From the NCBI GenBank assembly GCA_017483235.1, contig JAFULE010000004.1, forward strand, positions 1 through 7,881: a stretch of DNA of 7,881 nt, written 5' to 3'. Shown one piece after another: positions 1-5,859 of this stretch. The notes below the pieces were generated by a model. That model did no database searches and was not told the origin of the DNA. It was given only the letters and a program-made list of their open reading frames with translations. The position numbers and the translations under genes are program-made. Source of the DNA: Faecalibacterium sp. (GTDB lineage: Bacteria > Bacillota > Clostridia > Oscillospirales > Ruminococcaceae). Numbering within the stretch: the first letter of the stretch is position 1; each line of letters opens with the position of its first letter.

Positions 1-282
1 AAGTTATCCGTTATACTGGATATGCGAGAGAACCATTTAGGGTATAAGGAAACGATGCGGAAATATTTTCCTGAAACAGAAGCGAAGAATTACAAATTTA
101 TACAAAAGTGGGAGCGCATATACCTTGAAGAAGGAGCTGAAGGCCTAATGAGGGAAAGGCGAGGCCGAGCAAGTTCGGCAGAGGGCATCAGAAAAGGGCG
201 TCCACCTAAGCTGGACAAGAAGATCGAAGAAGACCTTATCGCAGAGAACCAGCGTCTTAGTACCGATTGGCGTTGTCAATAA
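1..282 (+). pseudogene. IS3-family transposase OrfA, truncated N-terminal fragment
   Basis: The reading frame is open from the left window edge and contains an ATG at 22, but the sequence before it (reading KLSVILD) also fits the family, so the true start probably lies outside the window. The translation resembles the N-terminal DNA-binding OrfA of IS3/IS150-type elements: helix-turn-helix segments around YKETMRKYF and WERIYLEEGAEGL, a basic RERRGRAS stretch, and the KGRPPKLDKKIEEDL linker that normally leads to a leucine-zipper coiled coil (AENQRL). Family resemblance stops after AENQRL at about 258; the last codons (STDWRCQ, stop at 280-282) read into unrelated DNA. The coiled coil, the OrfB integrase (DDE) and the right terminal repeat are all missing, so this is a dead remnant. 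It is visibly more AT-rich than what follows. The IS3 assignment is by recognition of the protein pattern, not by a search. Confidence 0.75.
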
Positions 283-645
283 TCTTCCTGTTGCTCCACG
301 TCGCCTTGCTTGCCGCGCTCCTGCCAAACCCGGCCACACCGGTTCTTGAACTGTCTGCCTTGCCGCCGGTATCGCGGATGAACTGCTGCAGCTGCTGGTG
401 TGCCGCCTTCAGCTGCACCGCACTGCGGGAAGCGTCCAAACCGGCTTCGCTTTCGGCCAGATACTTCCGCTTTGCGCTGCGCACCTTGCGTTCCAGCGCG
501 CGCTGCATCTGGTTGATCTCGTACCGGGTGTGCAGCTTGCCGTTGTAAGGCACGTTGGTCTCGTTCATGGCGGCCAGCTGCTCGTCGGTGTAGTTGCGCT
601 TCGAGATGCCGGGCCAGAACGGGTGGAAGCCGTGCCGGCAGCAAT
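257..645 (-). pseudogene. Phage minor capsid protein 2, C-terminal fragment
   Basis: Read on the minus strand from about 645 down to the stop at 257-259, the frame encodes roughly 128 residues beginning CRHGFHPFWPGISKRNY. This resembles the C-terminal part of phage minor capsid (head morphogenesis) proteins of the Phage_min_cap2 family: the conserved C-R-H plus P-x-x-PG block, then YNGKLHTRYEINQMQRALERKV, a basic helix, and a GVAGFGRSAASKATW motif near the end. The N-terminal two thirds of such a protein is absent; upstream of CRH the frame continues only into promoter sequence and antisense of the next gene. The stop codon overlaps the last bases of the IS3 fragment, so the 3' end may be an artefact of the junction. 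No start codon or ribosome binding site serves this piece and no other phage gene is nearby. I read it as a prophage relic. Confidence 0.7.
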
Positions 646-659
646 TTTTGATTGTCCCA

Positions 660-688
660 TTGTTTCCGCGCCCGAAATCGGGTACAAT
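660..688 (+). promoter_or_regulatory. Sigma-A-type promoter of the SDR gene
   Basis: A -35 box TTGTTT (660-665) is followed after exactly 17 bases by a -10 box TACAAT (683-688). It sits about 40 bases upstream of the ATG at 728, with a Shine-Dalgarno sequence AGGAAAGGGG at 708-717. The promoter begins right where the phage remnant ends, so the mobile debris stops at the edge of this gene's control region. Confidence 0.65.
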
Positions 689-727
689 CAAAGGGAAGAT
701 TTTTAGCAGGAAAGGGGCTTTTGTTTT

Positions 728-1744
728 ATGAAGATTCTGTTCATCGGCGGCACCGGCACCATCAGCAATTCGGTGTCCGAGCTGCTGCTGGCCCAGGGGC
801 ACGAGCTGTGGCTGATCAACCGCGGCAACAACCGCACCCCGCAGGGGGCACATGCCATTGTAGCCGATATCAACAACGAAGCCGATGTGCTGCAAAAGCT
901 GCAGGGGATGCAGTTTGATGTGGTGGCCGATTTCATTGCCTACGGCCCGGTGCAGCTGCAGCGTGACTATCGCCTGTTCAAGAGCCGTACCCGGCAGTTT
1001 GTGTATATCAGCAGTGCCTCGGCGTACCAGAAGCCGGCAGCCAACTGGTTGATGACCGAAAGCACCCCGCTGTACAACCCTTACTGGAAGTATTCGCAGG
1101 ATAAGATTGCCGGCGAAGAGCTGCTGATGAAATGGTACCGCGAAGAGGGCTTTCCGGTTACCATTGTGCGGCCCAGCCACACCTATGACTGCCGCAAGGC
1201 CCCGCTGGGGGTTACCGGCGCCAAGGGCAGCTATCAGGTGCTGAAGCGAATGAAAGAGGGCAAGCCGGTCATTATTCAGGGCGACGGCACTTCGCTGTGG
1301 ACCCTGACCCACAGCCGCGATTTTGCCAAGGGCTTTGTGGGGCTGCTGGGCAACGCACACGCCATTGGCGAGGTGGTGCAGATCACCGGCGACGAGGCTT
1401 TGACCTGGAACCAGATCTACCAGATCATTGCCGATGTAATGGGCGTGCCGCTGAAGGCGGTGCATGTGCCCAGCGATCTGCTGGAAGCCTCCACTCCGGC
1501 AGGCAACAACGGCTGGCTTTACGGCGACAAGGCCAACTGCGCCTTGTTTGACAACACCAAAATCAAGCGTCTGGTGCCCGGTTTTACCGCTACCATCCGG
1601 TTCGATCAGGGCATCCGCGAAACCATCGAGCATGTGTTCAGTCACCCCGAATGTCAGATCGAAGACCCTCAGATGGACGCTTGGTTCGACCGGGTGATCG
1701 CAGCCCAGACCGCCGCCATCGAAGCGGTGCGGCAGGCAAAATAA
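728..1744 (+). CDS. SDR-family NAD-dependent epimerase/dehydratase
   Basis: This is a 338-residue extended short-chain dehydrogenase/reductase with a Rossmann fold. The N-terminus MKILFIGGTGTIS carries the dinucleotide-binding loop (residues 7-13, with Ser13 where a third Gly is often found), and NRG at 31-33 follows beta-2, a position that influences NAD versus NADP choice. YISSASAY (93-100) is the usual strand-4/5 serine region, and Tyr122-x3-Lys126 (YSQDK) is the catalytic pair. The C-terminal half (from about 150, RPSHTYD) is the substrate domain. Length fits atypical or extended SDRs related to nucleotide-sugar epimerases, but the substrate cannot be read from sequence. The start at 728 is supported by AGGAAAGGGG at 708-717 and a promoter at 660-688. 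It appears monocistronic, since the next gene is convergent. The family call is firm; the reaction is unknown. Confidence 0.9.
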   Translation: MKILFIGGTGTISNSVSELLLAQGHELWLINRGNNRTPQGAHAIVADINNEADVLQKLQGMQFDVVADFIAYGPVQLQRDYRLFKSRTRQFVYISSASAYQKPAANWLMTESTPLYNPYWKYSQDKIAGEELLMKWYREEGFPVTIVRPSHTYDCRKAPLGVTGAKGSYQVLKRMKEGKPVIIQGDGTSLWTLTHSRDFAKGFVGLLGNAHAIGEVVQITGDEALTWNQIYQIIADVMGVPLKAVHVPSDLLEASTPAGNNGWLYGDKANCALFDNTKIKRLVPGFTATIRFDQGIRETIEHVFSHPECQIEDPQMDAWFDRVIAAQTAAIEAVRQAK

Positions 1745-1769
1745 AAAGCCGCCCGCTGTTGCGGGCGGC
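1743..1769 (-). terminator. Intrinsic terminator of the DUF1540 gene (shared convergent hairpin)
   Basis: A perfect 9-bp stem (GCCGCCCGC 1748-1756, loop TGTT, GCGGGCGGC 1761-1769) is followed on the minus strand by a T-run (TTTTTATTTT) overlapping the SDR stop codon. It therefore fits rho-independent termination of the minus-strand gene ending at 1793. Read from the plus strand the hairpin directly follows the SDR stop but lacks a U-tract, so termination of the SDR transcript here would be weaker. An alternative plus-strand pairing exists between AAAGCCG (1745-1751) and CGGCTTT (1777-1783). Confidence 0.75.
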
Positions 1770-1792
1770 GGGAAATCGGCTTTGAAAAACGG

Positions 1793-1954
1793 TCAGTTCA
1801 GCTTTTCAAAGCTCTGGCAGTAGTGCGGCTCTTCCACCGTCTGGGCGGCACCGAAGGTCTTTTCGGTCACCTTGATCTGGGGCAGGTCGCACTTGCAGCC
1901 CGCAACGTTGTACTTGCAGGCGCGCACATCACACATTACACCGGTATTTTCCAT
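1793..1954 (-). CDS. DUF1540 domain-containing small cysteine-rich protein
   Basis: This 53-residue protein starts at MENTGVMCDV. Its cysteines follow the DUF1540 arrangement: Cys8, Cys13 (CxxxxC), then YN at 15-16, Cys20 and Cys22 (CxC), a central I-x-V strand, and Cys46 in a closing HYCQSF motif. The conserved cysteines suggest a small metal-binding or disulfide-stabilised fold; such proteins are common in Clostridia and their role is not established. No signal peptide or membrane segment is present. The start is set by a strong ribosome binding site, AAAGGAGGA on the minus strand (1964-1972), 9 bases before the ATG; a longer in-frame start at 2023 lacks such a site and adds non-conserved residues. 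The gene is convergent with the SDR gene and shares the hairpin at 1748-1769. Confidence 0.85.
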   Translation of the reverse strand: MENTGVMCDVRACKYNVAGCKCDLPQIKVTEKTFGAAQTVEEPHYCQSFEKLN

Positions 1955-1996
1955 AGCTGTCAATCCTCCTTTGCTGTGGTACACACAGTATGGCCG

Positions 1997-2027
1997 ACTA
2001 TACAGGCATTGATGCAGCGCCACCCAA
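1997..2027 (-). promoter_or_regulatory. Possible promoter of the DUF1540 gene
   Basis: On the minus strand a TTGGGT (2022-2027) and a TATAGT (1997-2002) are separated by 19 bases, longer than the ideal 17. The gene must have its own promoter because a strong terminator lies just upstream (2035-2074), and this is the best candidate in the short gap. A weak call based on motif and position only. Confidence 0.3.
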
Positions 2028-2034
2028 TTTACCA

Positions 2035-2080
2035 GAAAAATACCCCGGCACAGCCTTGCGGGCTGCGCCGGGGTTCTTTT
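2035..2080. terminator. Intrinsic terminator of the rluA-DUF975 operon, potentially bidirectional
   Basis: The stem pairs ACCCCGGC (2042-2049) with GCCGGGGT (2067-2074) and CAGCC (2051-2055) with GGCTG (2061-2065), loop TTGCG. The single internal pair 2050/2066 is A-C in plus-strand RNA but G-U in minus-strand RNA, so the structure is more stable for the minus-strand operon ending at 2090. On that strand it is followed by ATTTTT; the plus-strand exit also has TTCTTTT. Confidence 0.8.
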
Positions 2081-2089
2081 GTTGATGGT

Positions 2090-2809
2090 TCAGTGCTGGA
2101 TAAAACCGCCCAGCTCCTGCTCGTCGGTGTAGCCCAAAGCAAAGGCTTTGGCCCGCATGGCGGCGTACAGTTCAGCCATGGTGGCTTCGTAGTATGGCGA
2201 AACGAACAGGGCCGAAATGCCAAAGGTTACCAGCGAAAGCATGTTCCAGCCAAAGAAGGAGCATTCCAGAATGAAGATATTCCACTTTTCGCCGTCGGTC
2301 ATCAGGGTGGAAAGCTGTTGGGCCCGGGCCGGCTCCATGTCGGGGTTTTCGGCCAGCAGATAGCCTACAAAATAGAATTCGTATGCCTTGATGATACCCG
2401 GAACAATAAAACAAAGGCAGTACAGAACAATTTTCAGGTTTGTAAAGAACATGGCCTTTACAATGTTCCAGTAGCTGCCATGAAAGCCGGAAAACAGGGT
2501 ATCGAAAGGGGCATCGCCCAATCGGTTCTCCATCATGTACCGTTTCCAGCCCACCTGCAGTACGTTGGCACCTAAAATGCCCCAGCCCAGCGCCACCAGT
2601 GCAATGACAATGGCCAGAATGGCAACGATCACTGCGGCAAGTCCAGCCAGAAAGCCGCCGCCCTCGGCGACGATCTCTTCGGTGACCTTTTCGCCGTTGT
2701 TATAGGCACCGGTCAGCACGCCGGCGGCAAGGCAGACCAGAAAGGTGCGCCAGTAATTGTGCTGCAGCACACGTTTGGCATTGGTTTTCAAAAGTTCGCG
2801 GGTCCACAT
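2090..2809 (-). CDS. DUF975 family integral membrane protein
   Basis: This 239-residue polytopic membrane protein has hydrophobic segments at about 20-34, 53-86 (long enough for two passes), 116-150 and 176-206. The pattern matches the DUF975 family: an IVPGII turn at 135-140 followed by KAYEFYFVGYLLAENP, then a TDGEKWNIFILECSFFGW helix, a TFGISALFVSPYYEAT block, and a C-terminal tail predicted to be soluble. There is no cleavable signal peptide; the N-terminal helix (MWTRELLKTNAK) is basic and likely cytoplasmic. The biochemical role of the family is unknown. The gene begins 4 bases after the stop of the pseudouridine synthase, and its Shine-Dalgarno AGGAGGG (2818-2824, minus strand) lies inside the last codons of that gene, so the two are co-transcribed and probably translationally coupled. 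No functional link between them is evident. Confidence 0.85.
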   Translation of the reverse strand: MWTRELLKTNAKRVLQHNYWRTFLVCLAAGVLTGAYNNGEKVTEEIVAEGGGFLAGLAAVIVAILAIVIALVALGWGILGANVLQVGWKRYMMENRLGDAPFDTLFSGFHGSYWNIVKAMFFTNLKIVLYCLCFIVPGIIKAYEFYFVGYLLAENPDMEPARAQQLSTLMTDGEKWNIFILECSFFGWNMLSLVTFGISALFVSPYYEATMAELYAAMRAKAFALGYTDEQELGGFIQH

Positions 2810-2813
2810 AACC

Positions 2814-3803
2814 TTATCCCTCCTGTTTGTTTTTGTCCAAAGCCTTGAACTGAGCCAGAATGGCCGGGTCCTTCAGTTTGATCACCTTGCCGTTCAGATA
2901 CGCAAGGGTGTTTTCGGCCGGAATGTCGCTGAATGCTACCCGCACCGCGCACAGTGCTTGGGTGGGGGTATTGGTTTGGGCGTTCATCTTGCGGTTGCCG
3001 TACTTAATGTCGCCCAGCACCGGCCGGCCCAGATAGGCCAGATGGGCGCGGATCTGATGGGTACGGCCGGTCACAAGGCCGATGCGGCACAACGCAAAGG
3101 GGCCGATCACCTGCTGTACATCCACATCGGTGATGATCTGTTTGTGCTTGCCGGCCTGATCGGGGTTGGCATGGATGCTCACCTTGTTTTTGGTCTCGTC
3201 ATGCTCCCACCATGCGGTGAACCGCCCGCTTTTCGGGATGCCCACCGTAATGGTGTAGTAGTCCTTTTTCATCCGGTCGGTGCGGATGATCTCGTTCATG
3301 TCCCGCAGGGCCGCATAGCTTTTGGCAGCGATCACCAGCCCCTCGGTGCCGCGGTCCAGCCGGTTGCACACGCCGGGCTTAAAGCGGTTTTCACCGCTGG
3401 GGTCATACTCGCCCTTTTCGGTCAGATAGGCGGTAAAGGCGTCCACCAGATTGGCATCGCCGGTGCGGTCGCTGTGGCACAGCAGGTGTGCCGGTTTATA
3501 CAGTACCGCAATATTTTCGTCCTCGTAAATCACCGTTACTTTGGGCTGCTTGGGCACCGGCTTTTTGGGCTTGGGGGCAGGGGCAGCGGCTTTTTCCGGG
3601 AAAAACTCGTCGTTGATGTACAGCTCGATCACATCACCCTGATGCAGCCGGTCTTCGGCGGCGGCTCGTTTGCCGTTTACCTTAATGCGTTTATTGCGAA
3701 AGCTTTTGTGCAGCAGGCTGGTGGGCAGGTCTTTGGTCACGCTTTGCACAAAGCGGGACAGGCGCACCCCTTCGTCGTTGGCCGATGCGGTAAATTTTTT
3801 CAT
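2814..3803 (-). CDS. RluA-family 23S rRNA-type pseudouridine synthase with S4 domain
   Basis: This 329-residue enzyme is predicted to isomerise uridine to pseudouridine in RNA, most likely 23S rRNA as in RluC/RluD. An N-terminal S4 RNA-binding domain spans about residues 13-65 (RLSRFVQSV, LLHKSFRNKRIKVNGKRA, LHQGDVIELYI). A Pro/Lys/Ala-rich linker (72-87) leads to the catalytic domain, where NRLDRGTEGL (148-157) carries the nucleophile Asp150; the family consensus is HRLDxxTSG, so His is Asn and Ser is Glu here. GRTHQIRAHLAYLGRPVLGD (246-265) is the second signature. The start at MKKF is chosen because the S4 domain begins directly after it and a promoter lies just upstream; the ribosome binding site is weak (GAAAGCGAG). 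The frame stays open further upstream, but that part is antisense to radC. The exact target uridine is not deducible. Confidence 0.9.
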   Translation of the reverse strand: MKKFTASANDEGVRLSRFVQSVTKDLPTSLLHKSFRNKRIKVNGKRAAAEDRLHQGDVIELYINDEFFPEKAAAPAPKPKKPVPKQPKVTVIYEDENIAVLYKPAHLLCHSDRTGDANLVDAFTAYLTEKGEYDPSGENRFKPGVCNRLDRGTEGLVIAAKSYAALRDMNEIIRTDRMKKDYYTITVGIPKSGRFTAWWEHDETKNKVSIHANPDQAGKHKQIITDVDVQQVIGPFALCRIGLVTGRTHQIRAHLAYLGRPVLGDIKYGNRKMNAQTNTPTQALCAVRVAFSDIPAENTLAYLNGKVIKLKDPAILAQFKALDKNKQEG

Positions 3804-3834
3804 CTGATGGCTCGCTTTCGTTGGAATTGATGTA

Positions 3835-3863
3835 AGTATATCCCATTCCAAACCCTGCGTAAA
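3835..3863 (-). promoter_or_regulatory. Promoter of the rluA-type/DUF975 operon
   Basis: On the minus strand TTTACG (3858-3863) and TATACT (3835-3840) are separated by exactly 17 bases, a good sigma-A-type promoter. Transcription would start near 3828, giving a leader of only about 25 bases. It is divergent from the radC promoter at 3897-3925. Confidence 0.65.
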
Positions 3864-3896
3864 GTGGTTTTGGGCAAAATGGGCGGGCTGCACTAC

Positions 3897-3925
3897 TTCC
3901 TTTTCGCTGGGGGATAGGGTATAAT
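3897..3925 (+). promoter_or_regulatory. Promoter of the radC/NUDIX-AlkD operon
   Basis: A perfect -10 box TATAAT (3920-3925) follows a weak -35 box TTCCTT (3897-3902) with a 17-base spacer. The radC ATG is at 3971 and its Shine-Dalgarno AAGGAGGG at 3958-3965. I see no SOS operator in the 3804-3970 intergenic region, so the operon looks constitutively expressed or controlled by something not visible here. Confidence 0.6.
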
Positions 3926-3970
3926 AAATTTTAATGTAGCCGTTCATAACCGGCTGAAAGGAGGGAGAAT

Positions 3971-4375
3971 ATGGCAGAGAGCAAAAAGGAAAAAGCCGAA
4001 AGCTTGCTGCATCAGGATCACCGCGAGCGGATGCGCCGCCGGGTCGAGCGCTACGGCCTTGAAAGTCTGGAAGAGCACGAAGCGCTGGAATATCTGCTGT
4101 ATTTTGCCATCCCACGCCGGGATACCAACCCCATTGCCCACGCATTGCTGAACCGGTTCGGCAGTTTTGCCGCTGTGCTGGAGGCGGCCGAAGAGGAACT
4201 GCTTACGGTGGAGGGCGTTGGCCCTTCCACTGCCCGGTTTCTGCATGCCATCCAGGCCATCGACCGGTATTATGTGGCCAGCCGCTCCAGGTGCGCCGCC
4301 GGTTTGAAACCACCGCCGATCTGGGTAATTTCTGCATTCCGCTGTTCCGCGGCAAGCACCGGGAATGTATGGTGA
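3971..4375 (+). pseudogene. radC: radC, N-terminal part (frameshifted gene)
   Basis: The first 107 or so codons encode the N-terminal half of a RadC/UPF0758 protein: HQDHRERMRRRVERYGLESLEEHEALEYLLYFAIPRRDTNPIAHALL, then a helix-hairpin-helix (LLTVEGVGPSTARFLHAI, about 77-94) of the kind that contacts DNA backbone. After RYYVASRSR, near 4288-4291, the frame no longer matches the family and runs to a stop at 4373-4375 through 27 unrelated residues. The missing catalytic half continues in the frame one base away (4291-4713). The start has an excellent Shine-Dalgarno (3958-3965) and a TATAAT promoter. RadC is widespread; its originally proposed repair role is disputed and its biochemical activity is poorly defined. 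If the frameshift is real, this product would keep only the HhH portion. Confidence 0.8.
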
Positions 4376-4713
4376 TGATCGCGCTGGACGAGCGCCGGCG
4401 CTACCTGCGTACCGTCTGGCTGGAAAGCGGCACAGTGGGCAGCGTGGATGTAACGGTGGGCAAAATTGCGGCCGAAGCGGTATCGGCCGGTGCATCGGTG
4501 GTAGTGCTGGCCCACAATCATCCCGGCGGCACGGTCATAGCCTCCAAGCAGGATATTCTTTCCACTGCGGCGGTGGTGCAGGCGCTGCGCATTCTGGGCA
4601 TCCTGGTGCAGGATCACATCATTGTGGCCGGCGAAGAATACCTTTCGCTGCGGGATACCGGCCGTATGCCCTATTACGACCCCATCCGGGGCACCATCCA
4701 ATACAACAGCTGA
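4291..4713 (+). pseudogene. radC: radC, C-terminal JAB/MPN metalloprotease-like part (frameshifted gene)
   Basis: This frame continues RadC immediately after the break, starting VRRRFETTADLGNFCIPLFRGKHRECMV. It contains the full JAMM zinc motif: His75-x-His77-x7-Ser85-x2-Asp88 (numbered from the GTG at 4291), with the upstream glutamate plausibly at 45 in LESGTV. The remainder (VQALRILGILVQDHIIVAGEEYLSLRDTGRMPYYD) is typical of the RadC C-terminus. GTG at 4291 could in principle start translation, but no Shine-Dalgarno precedes it. Joining both halves by restoring one base near 4289 gives about 247 residues, close to the usual length of roughly 225. All motifs are intact, so either the break is recent or it is a sequencing or assembly indel. 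The stop lies 26 bases before the next gene, in the same operon. Confidence 0.8.
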
Positions 4714-4739
4714 ACGACTGCCTGCAAAGGAGAAATACC

Positions 4740-5807
4740 ATGACCGAGGTAGTGGCAGCCCTGATCTGGCAGCAGGGCAGATTTCTGGCCTGCCAGCGCC
4801 CGGCTCACAAAGCCCGCGGCTTGCTGTGGGAGTTTGTGGGCGGCAAGGTGGAACCGGGCGAGACCCGGCAGCAGGCGCTGGTACGGGAATGCAAAGAGGA
4901 ACTGGGCATCACCGTTCATCCCAGCGACATCGCCCGCGAGGTGACCCACCGGTATCCCGACCTGACCGTGCATCTCACCTTATTCTATGCTTCGATCGTG
5001 GAGGGCGAGCCCCGGCGGCTGGAGCACAATGACATCCGCTGGCTGACGGTAGACGAGGTGGATGACTACGATTTCTGCCCGGCCGACCGGGAGATCATCG
5101 CCATGCTCAAACGGCTGCACGGGCCGGATGATCCGCTGCAGCAGCAATTGTTTGCCCTGCAGGATGCAGAATATCGGGCCTTTCACAGCCGGCTGATGCC
5201 CACCGTAGACCCCGCACTGGTGATCGGGGTGCGCACCCCGGTGTTGCGTGCCTTTGCCCGGCAGTTTGCCAAAACCCCGCAGGCCGAAGAATTTCTGCAC
5301 ACGCTGCCCCACAAATATTACGAAGAAAACAACCTGCATGGCATGCTGCTTTCGGCTCAAACCGACCCGGGCGCAGCCATTGCCGCGCTGGACGAATTTT
5401 TGCCCTATGTGAACAACTGGGCCACCTGCGACCTGATCGCACCGGCGGCCTTTCGCCGCTGCCCGCCCCAGCTGCTGCCGGCCATCCGCCGCTGGCTGGC
5501 CGGCGACCACCCCTATACCGTGCGGTTTGGCATGGGTATGCTGCTGCGCTTTTATCTGGATGAAAGCTTTCAGCCAGAGTATCTGCAGTGGGTGGCGGCC
5601 GTGCAAAGCGAAGAATATTACGTAAAAATGATGCAGGCGTGGTATTTTGCCGAAGCGCTGGCAAAGCAGCCTGCGGCGGCATTGCCGTATCTGCAGCAGA
5701 ACCGCCTGCCCCGATGGGGGCACAACAAAGCCATCCAGAAAGCAATCGAAAGCCGACGCATCAGCCCCGCGCAAAAAGCCCAGCTGCGCAGTTTAAAACG
5801 CAAATGA
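4740..5807 (+). CDS. Fusion of MutT-type NUDIX hydrolase and AlkD-like DNA alkylation repair protein
   Basis: This 355-residue protein has two domains. Residues 1-127 form a MutT-like NUDIX hydrolase: LLWEFVGGKVEPGE leads into a perfect NUDIX box (Gly35-x5-Glu41-x7-Arg49-Glu50-Cys51-x-Glu53-Glu54-x-Gly56-Ile57), and WEFxGGK is typical of enzymes that remove oxidised purine dNTPs such as 8-oxo-dGTP. After a short HGPDDP linker, residues 132-355 match AlkD-like DNA alkylation repair proteins (HEAT-like helices): LQDAEYRAFHSRLMPTVDP, VIGVRTPVLR, LPHKYYEENNLH, NNWATCD, YTVRFGMGMLLR, YYVKMMQAWYFAEALAKQ, HNKAIQKAIES. Trp227, Asp231, Arg262 and Trp301 plausibly correspond to the Bacillus AlkD residues Trp109, Asp113, Arg148 and Trp187. 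The ATG has AAAGGAGA at 4726-4733. It lies 26 bases after radC and precedes a strong terminator. The domains are read from motifs; the substrates are inferred. Confidence 0.9.
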   Translation: MTEVVAALIWQQGRFLACQRPAHKARGLLWEFVGGKVEPGETRQQALVRECKEELGITVHPSDIAREVTHRYPDLTVHLTLFYASIVEGEPRRLEHNDIRWLTVDEVDDYDFCPADREIIAMLKRLHGPDDPLQQQLFALQDAEYRAFHSRLMPTVDPALVIGVRTPVLRAFARQFAKTPQAEEFLHTLPHKYYEENNLHGMLLSAQTDPGAAIAALDEFLPYVNNWATCDLIAPAAFRRCPPQLLPAIRRWLAGDHPYTVRFGMGMLLRFYLDESFQPEYLQWVAAVQSEEYYVKMMQAWYFAEALAKQPAAALPYLQQNRLPRWGHNKAIQKAIESRRISPAQKAQLRSLKRK

Positions 5808-5816
5808 TCAAAGCAC

Positions 5817-5855
5817 AGCCGCCCACCGGAACACTTCCCGGCGGGCGGCTTTTTT
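5817..5855 (+). terminator. Intrinsic terminator of the radC/NUDIX-AlkD operon
   Basis: The stem pairs AGCCGCCC (5817-5824) with GGGCGGCT (5843-5850) and CCGG (5826-5829) with CCGG (5838-5841), loop of 8, followed by a six-base T-run (5850-5855). It lies 9 bases after the stop of the fusion gene. On the minus strand the same hairpin follows the cotJC stop by about 9 bases and its inner mismatch becomes a G-U pair, but the U-tract there is poor (GTGCTTTG), so it would work less well in that direction. Confidence 0.85.
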
Positions 5856-5859
5856 ACAA

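Noticed and set aside
257..1645. A 462-codon open frame on the minus strand covering the SDR gene
   Set aside because: Only its last ~128 codons (the phage fragment) resemble a protein. The rest is antisense to the SDR gene, has no ribosome binding site and reflects GC-rich codon usage.
1823..3830. Long plus-strand open frames opposite the DUF975 and RluA-type genes (1823-2575 and 2757-3830)
   Set aside because: They are antisense to well-recognised proteins, have no Shine-Dalgarno and show no recognisable motifs.
3804..4145. N-terminal extension of the RluA-type gene up to 4145
   Set aside because: It runs through two promoters and antisense to radC; the S4 domain starts directly after the MKKF start at 3803.
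4280..4300. Programmed -1 ribosomal frameshift in radC
   Set aside because: There is no X-XXY-YYZ slippery sequence and no evident stimulatory structure at the break.
4980..5774. 264-codon minus-strand frame inside the NUDIX-AlkD gene
   Set aside because: The plus-strand frame is clearly the coding one by motifs and ribosome binding site; the minus frame is a codon-bias shadow.
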